Below, in pieces: positions 43,190-51,134 of a stretch of 64,000 bases of DNA; the stretch's first letter is position 1; each line of letters begins with the position of its first letter. The stretch comes from Candidatus Krumholzibacteriia bacterium (GTDB lineage Bacteria; Krumholzibacteriota; Krumholzibacteriia; WVZY01; JAKEHA01). The DNA lies in assembly GCA_029865265.1 (NCBI GenBank), contig JAOUHG010000001.1, positions 157,213-221,212 on the forward strand. Reading direction: 5' to 3'. Position numbers and translations under genes: made by a program. Under the pieces are notes generated by a model. It was not told the DNA's origin. It worked only from the letters and a program-made list of their open reading frames with translations, and searched no databases.

Positions 43190-44059
43190 ATGCGCTGGCA
43201 CGCACGACTTTTGCTTCTATGCTGTATTGCCGTTTTTGCGGCAGGGTGTACCGGCACCGACCGCCCCGCCGACCCCGCCAACCCGTCCGCCGCCCTGCAG
43301 ATGCAGACCTTCGACGAGTGCACCGGTGAACTCGGTGACCGTGTCTGGTTCGACGTGAACTGCAATGGACTCCAGGACAAGGACGAGACCGGCGGCCCGC
43401 AGGGCCTGGAAGTGACCCTCACCAACTGCGCGACGGGTGCCGTGGTGGCAACCACGACCACCGATGCGAACGGCTTCTACCTGTTTGCCGGAGTTCTCGA
43501 CGGACAGTACAAGATCTGCTTCGAAACCCCTGACGGGTACGAGTGGACGCTCGAGGATCAGGGCACCAACAACGGGCTCGACAGCGATGTCGGCTCCGAT
43601 GGCTGCACCGGCTGCTTTACGTTCGAGTGCGACAAGCCCAACCTGAACATGGACGCGGGCCTGTGCGAGAAGAAGGGCGGCGGTGGCGGCGAAGGCTGCA
43701 CGCCGGGCTTCTGGCGCAACCACCTGACCCACTGGGCGGCGACGCCGTACAACCCGGGTCAGGAAGTCAACGACGTGTTCGGATGCGACCTGGTTGCCGA
43801 CGGCGTGACGCTGGGCGAAGCGATTGACGCGCCCCAGACGTACGGCGTACTCGTGTTCCACGCCATCGCGGGGATCCTCAACGCATCCCACCCCGATGTC
43901 GACTACGAGTGGAGCGTGGGCGAGGTCATTTCCGCCGCGTGCACGGGTGACAAGGATTCGATTGCGGACGCCAACGAGGCGGGTTGCACGCTTTCCGGTG
44001 GCAACACCACCGGCAACGGCGGCAACGATGATTCCGCCGGCAAGATCAAGAAGAACTAG
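43190..44059 (+). CDS. Surface lipoprotein with SdrD-type B domain and CTPGFWRNH motif
   Basis: 289 residues; the ATG follows AAGGAG. The lipoprotein signal ends VFAAGC with Cys20. Residues ~48-155 form an SdrD B-like beta domain with its calcium-binding style DxNxxG motif: GDRVWFDVNCNGLQDKDE, TTDANGFYLFAGVLDGQY and GTNNGLDSDVGSD. After a Gly-rich hinge comes CTPGFWRNHLTHW, a conserved segment of many extracellular proteins of unknown role, followed by a helical region and a Gly/Asn tail. Probably a surface-exposed structural or adhesive protein. A strong terminator follows. Confidence 0.85.
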   Translation: MRWHARLLLLCCIAVFAAGCTGTDRPADPANPSAALQMQTFDECTGELGDRVWFDVNCNGLQDKDETGGPQGLEVTLTNCATGAVVATTTTDANGFYLFAGVLDGQYKICFETPDGYEWTLEDQGTNNGLDSDVGSDGCTGCFTFECDKPNLNMDAGLCEKKGGGGGEGCTPGFWRNHLTHWAATPYNPGQEVNDVFGCDLVADGVTLGEAIDAPQTYGVLVFHAIAGILNASHPDVDYEWSVGEVISAACTGDKDSIADANEAGCTLSGGNTTGNGGNDDSAGKIKKN

Positions 44060-44085
44060 TCTCGATACCAGAGGCGTTTTTCTCA

Positions 44086-44120
44086 AAAAGGGAGCCCGGA
44101 TTTCCGGGCTCCCTTTTCTC
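44086..44120 (+). terminator. Rho-independent terminator after the SdrD-like lipoprotein
   Basis: A perfect 14-bp stem (AAAAGGGAGCCCGG 44086-44099 with 44104-44117), ATTT loop and trailing TTTTCTC. Confidence 0.93.
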
Positions 44121-44148
44121 TTGCGCCCGAATGCCCGGGTGCCGGGCG

Positions 44149-44177
44149 TTGACCAGCGGGGATGCCGCCGCTACACT
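44149..44177 (+). promoter_or_regulatory. Promoter of the spermidine-synthase-like gene
   Basis: TTGACC (44149-44154), 17 bases, TACACT (44172-44177), 33 bases before the ATG. Confidence 0.65.
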
Positions 44178-44210
44178 GATCGTCCACTCAATCGGGAAGG
44201 ACGTTTTCGG

Positions 44211-45758
44211 ATGCGCAGTCACTTTCCCCTCTATGCCATCGTCTCCATAAGCGGTGCCGTGGTGTTGGTCATCGAGATTGCCGGCACGCGGGTGCTTGGC
44301 CCCTTCTACGGGGTGAGCCTGTTCCTGTGGTCGGCGCTCATCACGGTGACGCTTGCGGCGTTGAGCATTGGATATGCCGTGGGTGGCCGCTGGGCCGATC
44401 GGGGTCCTCGGTATGGCCGGTTGGGTATGGTGCTGGGGCTGGCCGGACTGTGGATCCTGGCCACCATCTGGATCAAGCGCCCCGTCATCGCGGCGGTGGA
44501 GCCTCTCGGGCTGCGCGCCGCCGTTCTGGCCGCCGCCACGCTGCTGTTCTTTCCGCCGCTCGCGCTGCTGGGAATGGTAAGCCCGTATGCCATCCGTCTG
44601 CGCGCCGAGCACATCGGCGAGGTAGGCAGGACGGCAGGAAACATCTACGCGGTGGGGACGGTGGCGAGCGTGGTGGGGGCGCTGGCCACGGGCTTCTATC
44701 TCATCCCCGTGCTCGGCATCAACCGGCTCATTGCATGCTGCGCGGCCGCACTGCTCGCAGCCGCCTTCATTGCGTTTCGCGGCGAGCGGGGTGGACGTGG
44801 GGCGATGGTGTGGGCTGTCCTGCTTCCCGTCGGCATGGGCTGGCTGGGAACCAAGGCACCGGTGCAACGCGTGGGTCAGCCCATGGAACTCATGTGGATG
44901 CAGCAGAGCCCCTATGCAGACCTGCGCGTCTTCGACTGGGAGGATTCGCGCTACCTGCTGATTGATGGCGGAACGCACACGATTGTAGACCGGCTGACCG
45001 GGAACACCGTCTTTCCCTATGCCATGGTACTCGACATTCCCCGGCACATGTTCGACGCGCCGGGAGTCATGCTCCTGATCGGGCTCGGCGGTGGTTCGGT
45101 GGCGCAGAACTACTACCGCCAGGGGTGGCGGGTGGAGTCGGTGGAAATCGATCCGGCCGTAGCCGAGATCGCGGAACAGTTTTTCGCCCTTTCCCCGGAC
45201 AGCGCGCGCGTCACGGTGATGGACGGCCGCCGGTTTCTCATGAACACGGATCGGATGTACGATCTCATTATCATTGATGCCTTCGGGAGCGGCGCGATTC
45301 CGTTTCACATGGTCACACAGGAGATGTTCAATCTTGTGAAGTCGCGTCTCAGCCCGGGAGGCGTGCTGGCGGTGAACACGGAGACACGCGAGTGGACCGA
45401 CATCCTCATGCGTTCATTGTCGGCGACCGTCGCGACGCAGTTTGACAACGTGGTCGCATTGCCCACCGCGGAACCCCCCAACACGTTGGGAAACGTGGTG
45501 CTGCTGGCGTCTGACCGGCCGCTCGATATTGATGAAGACGCGCTCGGCAGCCCCTACGAGTATCTTCCGTATCCCTACCGGCACTGGGTGGTGGTGGAGC
45601 GCAATCACGCCTGGGCCAATCGCTTCGTTCCCGACACACGCGGCGCGCCGGTGCTCACCGACGACCGCAACCCGGTGAGCCTGTGGTCCGAGGGAATCAA
45701 CTGGGAAGCACGGAACGGTATCCACAGCGCCTTTGCCTGGCACCGACTGACGTACTAG
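44211..45758 (+). CDS. Membrane-fused spermidine synthase-like protein
   Basis: 515 residues; the ATG follows GGGAAGGA. The N-terminal ~200 residues hold seven helices of the fused MFS-like domain (GAVVLVIEIAGTRVLGPFYG, LGMVSPYAIRLRAEHIGEVG). The C-terminal half is a spermidine synthase fold: LLIGLGGGSVAQNYYRQG, VESVEIDPAVAEIAEQFF, VTVMDGRRFLMN and DLIIIDAFGSGAIPFHM. The aminopropyl-transfer Asp is present in IIDAF. Such fused proteins are widespread and their real substrate is unsettled. It is monocistronic, between a terminator and a convergent gene. Confidence 0.9.
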   Translation: MRSHFPLYAIVSISGAVVLVIEIAGTRVLGPFYGVSLFLWSALITVTLAALSIGYAVGGRWADRGPRYGRLGMVLGLAGLWILATIWIKRPVIAAVEPLGLRAAVLAAATLLFFPPLALLGMVSPYAIRLRAEHIGEVGRTAGNIYAVGTVASVVGALATGFYLIPVLGINRLIACCAAALLAAAFIAFRGERGGRGAMVWAVLLPVGMGWLGTKAPVQRVGQPMELMWMQQSPYADLRVFDWEDSRYLLIDGGTHTIVDRLTGNTVFPYAMVLDIPRHMFDAPGVMLLIGLGGGSVAQNYYRQGWRVESVEIDPAVAEIAEQFFALSPDSARVTVMDGRRFLMNTDRMYDLIIIDAFGSGAIPFHMVTQEMFNLVKSRLSPGGVLAVNTETREWTDILMRSLSATVATQFDNVVALPTAEPPNTLGNVVLLASDRPLDIDEDALGSPYEYLPYPYRHWVVVERNHAWANRFVPDTRGAPVLTDDRNPVSLWSEGINWEARNGIHSAFAWHRLTY

Positions 45759-45782
45759 GCGGGGCAAGATAAGGCGGACGCG

Positions 45783-46004
45783 CTAGTGGAGCGGACCGAC
45801 GGGGCCGGTCTCGACGACCGTCACCGGGTAGCCCTCTATTTCAAGGGGGAGTCTGGCGTCCAGTTCGCTTGATCGGGTGGCAACAGCCACGCGGATACAC
45901 ACCCGCCCGTCTTCGAGCTTCCCCTCAAAGACACCTACGACGCCTTCGATGGACAACAACTCTGCGGCGCGGTCGCGAATCACGCTGTCAATCGGCTTCA
46001 CCAT
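45783..46004 (-). CDS. Free-standing copy of the protease N-terminal domain (possible inhibitor/chaperone)
   Basis: 73 residues without a signal peptide. GGAGG lies 3 bases before ATG 46004 and 6 before the in-frame GTG. The sequence LLSIEGVVGVFEGKLEDGRVCIRVAV...LEIEGYPVTVVETGPVGPL matches, position for position, residues ~68-122 of the upstream trypsin-like protease (ILQTEGVAGTAIGADESGMPVVVIY...YEGFRVVEQVSGDIKP). That region lies between the lipobox and the protease domain, where propeptides sit. A solo copy could bind or fold the protease; this is inference. Its start is 10 bases past the protease terminator. Confidence 0.7.
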   Translation of the reverse strand: MVKPIDSVIRDRAAELLSIEGVVGVFEGKLEDGRVCIRVAVATRSSELDARLPLEIEGYPVTVVETGPVGPLH

Positions 46005-46013
46005 CACCCTCCA

Positions 46014-46049
46014 GAAAAAACACCCGCCCCGGCGAACCGGAGCGGGTGT
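46014..46049 (-). terminator. Protease-gene terminator with UUCG loop
   Basis: On the minus strand ACACCCGCTCCGG-TTCG-CCGGGGCGGGTGT (46049-46020, one G-U) is followed by six T. The U-run directly abuts the ribosome binding site of the next small gene. Confidence 0.93.
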
Positions 46050-46084
46050 CCGAGTCAAGAACCCGACTTTCGAACTCTCCGTAT

Positions 46085-47239
46085 CTACTGACCGACCATC
46101 GACGCGCCGATCTTGCTCAGCACGGTGTTGATCGGGTTGGCGATGGCAATTGCCTGCTTGTTGCACGTCACGCTGCCCGCAAAGCAAAGACCCACCGCCC
46201 GCGGATTGTTGCTCACATCCTCGAGGAGCAGGGATCCCGAGTCGCCACCGTTCTGGAACCCGCAGCGCTGGTTCGAGACGACGATCTGGTTGGTGTAGCT
46301 CTGCGTAAACGACGTTCCGCCGGCGCACTCGTTCTCGTACGTGATCGAGAACGCGCCGTTGATTGCGGAAACGCTGCTGCGCGTGAGCCCGGTGGTGCGA
46401 CCCATCTTCTTGACCGCGAGGCCCACCGATGCGTTGAGCGTGCTGGCCGAGATCGTGCCGACGTTGAGAATGGCCCCGCTCTCGTCCACCTGACCCGGGA
46501 TCACCGCGGCGATACCCGCGTCCACCGCGTTGCCGCTGTTGTCCGGTAGCGTGCCGCCGTTGCTCACCAGCGTTGCAATGTCGAGTGAGTTGTTGGCGTT
46601 GCACGACACGTCAATGAGGCCCGGCTGGATGACCGGGTCACCGGCCGAGGCAGTTCGGCCGTTGCCGCCATTGGTGATGTCGGCATACAGCACGTGGTAG
46701 TTCGACAGCACGTACTTCGTGCCGCCCTTCTGCACCAGCGAGCCCAGGGTGCCGCCGCAGCAGTATCCGTTGGCGAGGTCATAGCGCCAGCCGCCGGAGG
46801 TCCCCATCTTCACGGGAGCCGACTGGGGCGCCTGGCCAGACGTTCCACCGCCACCGCCGCCGCCCGGAGGTCCCTTGAAGGGCTTGATATCCCCGGAGAC
46901 CTGCTCGACGACGCGGAAGCCCTCGTACTCCTGCTTCAGGCGTCCCGGAGGAGTCTGTTCGCGGGTGTAGATCACGACGACAGGCATGCCGCTCTCGTCT
47001 GCGCCGATTGCGGTGCCTGCCACCCCTTCGGTCTGGAGAATCTCCGGGATGTGACGGTTGTGAGCCGCGACCGCGCGATCGAAGTCGGCTCTGTGTGCAT
47101 TGACCGCCGCGAGTAAACTGCTCTCCTGCGCGGGTGACGTTACGGTGCTGGAATCGTTGTCGCTGCAGGCCCAGAACATCGCGGAGATGATCACGACCAG
47201 AGCAAGGATGCTGATACTACGCCAGCGCGAATGTTTCAT
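46085..47239 (-). CDS. Trypsin-like serine protease, membrane lipoprotein
   Basis: 384 residues; the ATG at 47239 follows GGAGG. The lipoprotein signal ends MFWAC with Cys25. A ~60-residue N-terminal domain (~68-122) is separated by GGGGGGG from a chymotrypsin-fold domain. The catalytic residues are His182 in LSNYHVLYAD, Asp240 in NAVDAGIAAV and Ser334 in GGDSGSLLLE. Cysteines (CCGG, ENEC, QRCGF, CFAGSVTC) suggest disulfides. It acts outside the cytoplasm. Its promoter carries a G9 spacer tract and a UUCG terminator follows. Confidence 0.88.
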   Translation of the reverse strand: MKHSRWRSISILALVVIISAMFWACSDNDSSTVTSPAQESSLLAAVNAHRADFDRAVAAHNRHIPEILQTEGVAGTAIGADESGMPVVVIYTREQTPPGRLKQEYEGFRVVEQVSGDIKPFKGPPGGGGGGGTSGQAPQSAPVKMGTSGGWRYDLANGYCCGGTLGSLVQKGGTKYVLSNYHVLYADITNGGNGRTASAGDPVIQPGLIDVSCNANNSLDIATLVSNGGTLPDNSGNAVDAGIAAVIPGQVDESGAILNVGTISASTLNASVGLAVKKMGRTTGLTRSSVSAINGAFSITYENECAGGTSFTQSYTNQIVVSNQRCGFQNGGDSGSLLLEDVSNNPRAVGLCFAGSVTCNKQAIAIANPINTVLSKIGASMVGQ

Positions 47240-47309
47240 CAGAAACCTCCGTGACGCTTAGTGGTGAGGAATTGCGGGGGAGACCGTTCTCCCCACACGG
47301 ACGTATGCA

Positions 47310-47338
47310 AGGGTACGGACCCGGGGGGGGGTGGTCAA
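47310..47338 (-). promoter_or_regulatory. Protease promoter with a homopolymer G9/C9 in its spacer
   Basis: Minus strand: TTGACC (47338-47333), a 17-base spacer containing nine C (G9 at 47323-47331 on the plus strand), TACCCT (47315-47310). Gain or loss of one base would change spacing to 18 or 16, the known mechanism of phase-variable promoters such as Neisseria porA. Confidence 0.65.
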
Positions 47339-47401
47339 CACCTACCTGCCCGGGTCCGCCGCAATTTTATCTTGGAAAACCGGCGGGGTTTGTGATTGCG
47401 T

Positions 47402-48652
47402 TCACTTGCGCGCGGTGGATTGCGTGGTGATCCGATAGCACACGATCGACATCGGCTCCGCGTTCTCGTCCTCCACCGGTTCGTCGGTTTCGTCGGCGTT
47501 CATGGCGCGCTCCGCCGAGCGCAGTTGCCGCACCACGAACAGGTAGTCGCCTACCACCTCAACGCCGTCGTCCCGGTAGCTCCCCTCGGTGTTGATCGCG
47601 GTCTGCTGCACGAAGCGTCCGGCGGGGTCGAACACGTCCAGGGTCACCAGCGTGCCTTTGGGCGCGGCGAAGGCGCCGCGGCTCGACAGCACCCACAGCG
47701 AGCCGTCGGGGCGCGCGAACATCTTGACGATGTCGCGATCGGTGGGGCTGGCGGTGGACTCCGGGCGGTGCGTGCCGCTGCTGGTGCGGAAGCGAACCTG
47801 CGGCTTGTTCTCCTCGATCTCCTTCTTGCTGCGCGCGCGGTGCTCGTACGCGCGCTCGTACACACGCTCCAGCTTGCCCGACGCATCGAAGCGCTTGATC
47901 TTGTAACCGTCGAAGTCGTCGCTCAGGTAGATGCGCCCGTCACTGCCCGCGGCCCACTCGGGTCCGCGCGCCTGCTTTTCGTCGAAGGTCATGTTGGACA
48001 TTTCACGGCGGGTGGTGCTGGTGGCCAGCACCGCGCGCGAGCTGCCCTTGCCATCCAGCAGGTGCAGCGTGCGCGTGCTGGTAAAGGTGCCCTCGCCGCG
48101 CTTGAACTCGTTCACGCCCAGAATCACGTTGTCGGCCGCGCGGCCGGCTTCGAAGAACATCTGCATGCCGCCGTCCGGCGCTTCGGGTGCGTGGAAGTCG
48201 CCGCCCGGGGTTCCGTCCGGATTCAACAGGATGATCCGGCCGGGCATCGTCTGCACGATGGCGATGCGTCCGTCGGGCAGGATGAACATGGACGAGGGCC
48301 GCCGGAACTCACCCGGCCCCTCGCCTTCGCGGCCGATGTCGCGCAGGAAGTTTCCGTCGCGATCGAACACGTGCACCTGGTTGAGCTGCACGTCCAGCAG
48401 GTAGACGTTGCCGGCGTCGTCGACCGCAATTTCTCGCACGACGCCGAAGATCACGTCCTCATCGTCGTCGCCGCCCGCGCGCCACGCTTCCTGCGGGGAC
48501 AGCGTGGTGCTGCCGCCGGAAGGCGCGGCGGGACTGGTGACGTGGACGACGCCGTCCTTCGTTGTCTCGGTGCCGGACCAGTCCGCGCCCAGCGACGGGG
48601 TTGCGGCGGTGAGCACGGCCGCCGCGATGGCGATGTGGGTCGGTATTCTCAT
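47402..48652 (-). CDS. Exported six-bladed beta-propeller (NHL-like) protein
   Basis: 416 residues from the ATG at 48652, which gives the signal peptide MRIPTHIAIAAAVLTAATPSLGA; longer starts run through the promoter. Blades carry NHL-type phrases: REIAVDDAGNVYLLDVQLNQVHVFDRDGNFLRDIGREGEGPGEF, split over blades 1-2, then SMFILPDGRIAIVQ and GSDGRIYLSDDFDGYKIKRFD. Domains of this type bind peptides, sugars or metals in the periplasm. No FlgD tail. It is divergent from the GNAT gene, sharing one palindromic -10 box. Confidence 0.82.
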   Translation of the reverse strand: MRIPTHIAIAAAVLTAATPSLGADWSGTETTKDGVVHVTSPAAPSGGSTTLSPQEAWRAGGDDDEDVIFGVVREIAVDDAGNVYLLDVQLNQVHVFDRDGNFLRDIGREGEGPGEFRRPSSMFILPDGRIAIVQTMPGRIILLNPDGTPGGDFHAPEAPDGGMQMFFEAGRAADNVILGVNEFKRGEGTFTSTRTLHLLDGKGSSRAVLATSTTRREMSNMTFDEKQARGPEWAAGSDGRIYLSDDFDGYKIKRFDASGKLERVYERAYEHRARSKKEIEENKPQVRFRTSSGTHRPESTASPTDRDIVKMFARPDGSLWVLSSRGAFAAPKGTLVTLDVFDPAGRFVQQTAINTEGSYRDDGVEVVGDYLFVVRQLRSAERAMNADETDEPVEDENAEPMSIVCYRITTQSTARK

Positions 48653-48691
48653 AGGGGCTACCGGGTTCCTTTCTCGTGTGCTGCCAACGGT

Positions 48692-48699
48692 AGTATACT
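48692..48699. promoter_or_regulatory. Bidirectional -10 box AGTATACT
   Basis: The self-complementary octamer provides TATACT on both strands. Rightward it ends six bases before ATG 48706. Leftward it predicts a ~33-base leader for the propeller gene (ATG 48652). Confidence 0.55.
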
Positions 48700-48705
48700 G
48701 CCGGG

Positions 48706-48759
48706 ATGTCCGTATGGCAGTCTGAACACCGCGCGCGCCTTGAGGTTCCGGGCTCATGA
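48706..48759 (+). CDS. Candidate 17-residue leaderless leader peptide coupled to the GNAT gene
   Basis: ATG 48706 follows the -10 box by six bases. It encodes MSVWQSEHRARLEVPGS, and its TGA (48757-48759) overlaps the ATG of the GNAT gene (ATGA). Ribosomes loaded at the mRNA 5' end would be delivered to the acetyltransferase start, which lacks a good binding site. There is no homology evidence; the support is purely positional. Confidence 0.4.
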   Translation: MSVWQSEHRARLEVPGS

Positions 48760-49286
48760 AGATCGAGCCGGTCCGGATCCAACTCACCAGCTGCCTCCTG
48801 CGGGAGTTCCGCAAGGGCGATGAGCCCTCGCTGGTGCGCCACGCCAACAACCGCAACATATGGATCAATGTCCGCGACTCGTTTCCATATCCCTACCGGC
48901 AGTCCGATGCCCGGGCGTGGGTGCGGCTGGCGGGCCGGGAGGGGTTGAACCAGGTGTTCGCCATCGACGTGGACGGGTTCGTGATCGGGGCCATCGGTGT
49001 GCGGCCGCGTGAGGATGTCAACGCGCTGAGCGGCGAGATCGGCTACTGGCTGGGCGAGGAATTCTGGAACCGGGGCATCACCACCGAGGCGGTGGTCGCC
49101 GTAACCCGCTATGCCTTCGAGGAAATGGGGATGATTCGGCTGTACGCAGAAGTGTTCGAATGGAACGTGGCCTCGATGCGTGTGCTGGAGAAGGCGGGCT
49201 TCACGCGGGAGGGGACCATGCGCCGGAGCGCGGTGAAGAACCGGCAGGTCATCGACCAGGTCCTGTTCGCCAAACTTCGTGAATAA
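48756..49286 (+). CDS. RimJ/RimL-type GNAT acetyltransferase
   Basis: 176 residues. Acetyltransf_3 type fold: LLREFRKGDEPSLVRHANNRNIW, IGYWLGEEFWNRGITTEAV (acetyl-CoA loop), LYAEVFEWNVASMRVLEKAGF and the end VIDQVLFAKL. These enzymes acetylate N-terminal Ser/Ala of ribosomal proteins or small substrates. The start at 48756 overlaps the stop of a short upstream frame and depends on coupling or re-initiation. Confidence 0.9.
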   Translation: MKIEPVRIQLTSCLLREFRKGDEPSLVRHANNRNIWINVRDSFPYPYRQSDARAWVRLAGREGLNQVFAIDVDGFVIGAIGVRPREDVNALSGEIGYWLGEEFWNRGITTEAVVAVTRYAFEEMGMIRLYAEVFEWNVASMRVLEKAGFTREGTMRRSAVKNRQVIDQVLFAKLRE

Positions 49287-49293
49287 CAGGAAC

Positions 49294-49323
49294 TTGGCTG
49301 GTGTGGCGACAATAGAGGATAAT
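49294..49323 (+). promoter_or_regulatory. Promoter of the HgdB-like/activase pair
   Basis: TTGGCT (49294-49299), 18 bases, GATAAT (49318-49323) in an unusually AT-rich patch, about 85 bases before ATG 49408. Confidence 0.5.
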
Positions 49324-49407
49324 TTTTCAACTATTCAGTTGCGTATCGCGTTTGCGTTCCCGGATACTCGGCCGGTCGTCGAGTCATTCCGCAGTGAGGA
49401 GGCCGCA

Positions 49408-51126
49408 ATGACCCTCAACCTCGAAAGCGCCCCGGCCAAAACCGCCGGCAGTTCGTCCGCGCGTGCCCCGCACGCCGCCAAACCCGTCAAGCATTTCAAG
49501 CGCCCGGTCGAACGGGTGTTCACGCGCGATCAGCGCCCGTACACCACCGTGCTCTTCGGCGGGCTCACCTGGAGCCACGAACGGTTGATCCAGGGTGCAT
49601 GGGAAGGACTCGGCTACAAGTGTGACGTCGTCCCGACGCCGGACGTGAAGGCGTTTCAGCTGGGCAAGGAGTACGGAAACAACGGCCAGTGCAATCCCAC
49701 CTACTTCACGGTGGGCAACCTGGTGCAGTTTCTGCACGGGCTCGAAGCGAAGGGAATGACGCGCGAGCAGATCTGCAACGACTACGTCTTCATCACGGCG
49801 GGGGCGTGCGGGCCGTGCCGCTTCGGCATGTACGAGGCGGAATACCGGCTGGCGCTGCGCAACTCGGGCTTCGAAGACTTCCGTGTCATGCTCTTCCAGC
49901 AGTCCAAGGGGTTGTCGCAGGAGGATCTCGAGGCGGGTATCGAGATGAACCTCGACTTCTTCCTGGGCCTGCTCAATGCCATGAACATGGGTGACATGCT
50001 CAACGAGATCGGCTACCTCGTGCGGCCCTACGAGACCGAGGAAGGACGCACCGATGCCGTGCTCGAAGCTGCGCGCGAGCGGCTGGCGGAGGTCTTGAAG
50101 AATCAGCCGCGCCCGAAGCTTGGCGACGGCGTGGAAAAGATTCTTCGCCAGACCGGCCTCTACAACAAGGCCGACTACGCCATGAAGTTTTCGCGCCAAC
50201 TCGCCAGTTCGTACTACACCGATGCCCTGCATACCGTGCGCGAGCAGCTCGCCGATATCGAGGTGGACCGGTTCCGCGTCAAACCCGTGGTCAAGATCAC
50301 CGGCGAGTTCTGGGCGCAGACCACCGAGGGAGACGGCAACTACAACATGTTCCGCTTCCTCGAGCGCGAGGGCGCGGAGGTCATCGTGGAGCCCATCGGC
50401 ACCTGGATCATGTACATGATCCACCAGTTCAAGCAGAAGCTGCGCGACCGCAAGGGCATCGAGGACAAGGCGGAAATGCCCGCGTGGACGCGCCGGCCCC
50501 ACCGGCGCCTGGCGGTGGAGGCCCGCTACCGCAAGCGCTATACGCGCATGACCGTGGCCGAGAAGATCTTCATGCGCGAGTACACCCGCCTGCAGGAGGC
50601 GCTGGGAGGCGGAATCCTCCACGAGCTGGTGTGTCAGTATGAGCTTCAGCGCATGGGCCACCCGTACTACAATTCGCGAGCCGCCGGTGGCGAGGGCCAC
50701 CTGGAGGTGGCGAAGAACATCTACTACTCGAGCAAGGGCGTGGCGCACATGGTGGTGTCGTTGAAACCGTTCGGCTGCATGCCCAGTACGCAGTCCGACG
50801 GCGCCCAGGCCGCCGTGGTGGAGCAGTACAAGGACATGATCTACCTGCCCATCGAGACCAGCGGCGAGGGTGAGATCAACGCGCACTCGCGTACGCAGAT
50901 GGCGCTGGGCAACGCTCGCATCAAGGCCAAGCAGGAGTTCGCCGAGGCATTGGCGCGGACTGGCCGTACAATTGATGAACTGAAGGCCTATGTGGACGCG
51001 CACCCCGAGATGAAGAAGGCGCTGTACGTGGTGCCCAAGCGCGACGACGTGGTGGGCAAGGCGGCCAACTTCGTGCTGCACGTGGCCGAGCGGATGGCGG
51101 CGGAAGACGGCCGCAGGGTTGCCTGA
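49408..51126 (+). CDS. HgdB-like iron-sulfur protein (2-hydroxyacyl-CoA dehydratase/reductase-type subunit)
   Basis: 572 residues; ATG 49408 follows GAGGAGG. The sequence belongs to the D-component side of the activase-linked dehydratase/reductase superfamily: VLFGGLTWSHERLIQGAWEGLG, GNNGQCNPTYFTVGNLVQFL, FITAGACGPCRFGMYEAEY, VVKITGEFWAQTTEGDGNYN and SLKPFGCMPSTQSDGAQ. The repeated cysteines (GQC, ACGPC, FGC) are likely ligands of a low-potential cluster. In other genomes this part is fused to the C-terminus of a ~1400-residue activase. Here it is a separate gene placed first, nine bases upstream of it. The reaction is unknown; double-cubane cluster proteins are the nearest studied relatives. 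Confidence 0.83.
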   Translation: MTLNLESAPAKTAGSSSARAPHAAKPVKHFKRPVERVFTRDQRPYTTVLFGGLTWSHERLIQGAWEGLGYKCDVVPTPDVKAFQLGKEYGNNGQCNPTYFTVGNLVQFLHGLEAKGMTREQICNDYVFITAGACGPCRFGMYEAEYRLALRNSGFEDFRVMLFQQSKGLSQEDLEAGIEMNLDFFLGLLNAMNMGDMLNEIGYLVRPYETEEGRTDAVLEAARERLAEVLKNQPRPKLGDGVEKILRQTGLYNKADYAMKFSRQLASSYYTDALHTVREQLADIEVDRFRVKPVVKITGEFWAQTTEGDGNYNMFRFLEREGAEVIVEPIGTWIMYMIHQFKQKLRDRKGIEDKAEMPAWTRRPHRRLAVEARYRKRYTRMTVAEKIFMREYTRLQEALGGGILHELVCQYELQRMGHPYYNSRAAGGEGHLEVAKNIYYSSKGVAHMVVSLKPFGCMPSTQSDGAQAAVVEQYKDMIYLPIETSGEGEINAHSRTQMALGNARIKAKQEFAEALARTGRTIDELKAYVDAHPEMKKALYVVPKRDDVVGKAANFVLHVAERMAAEDGRRVA

Positions 51127-51134
51127 ACAAGAGG

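Noticed and set aside
49279-49407. Longer N-terminus for the HgdB-like gene starting inside the GNAT gene
   Set aside because: Would run through a promoter-like AT-rich segment; GAGGAGG before ATG 49408 is decisive.
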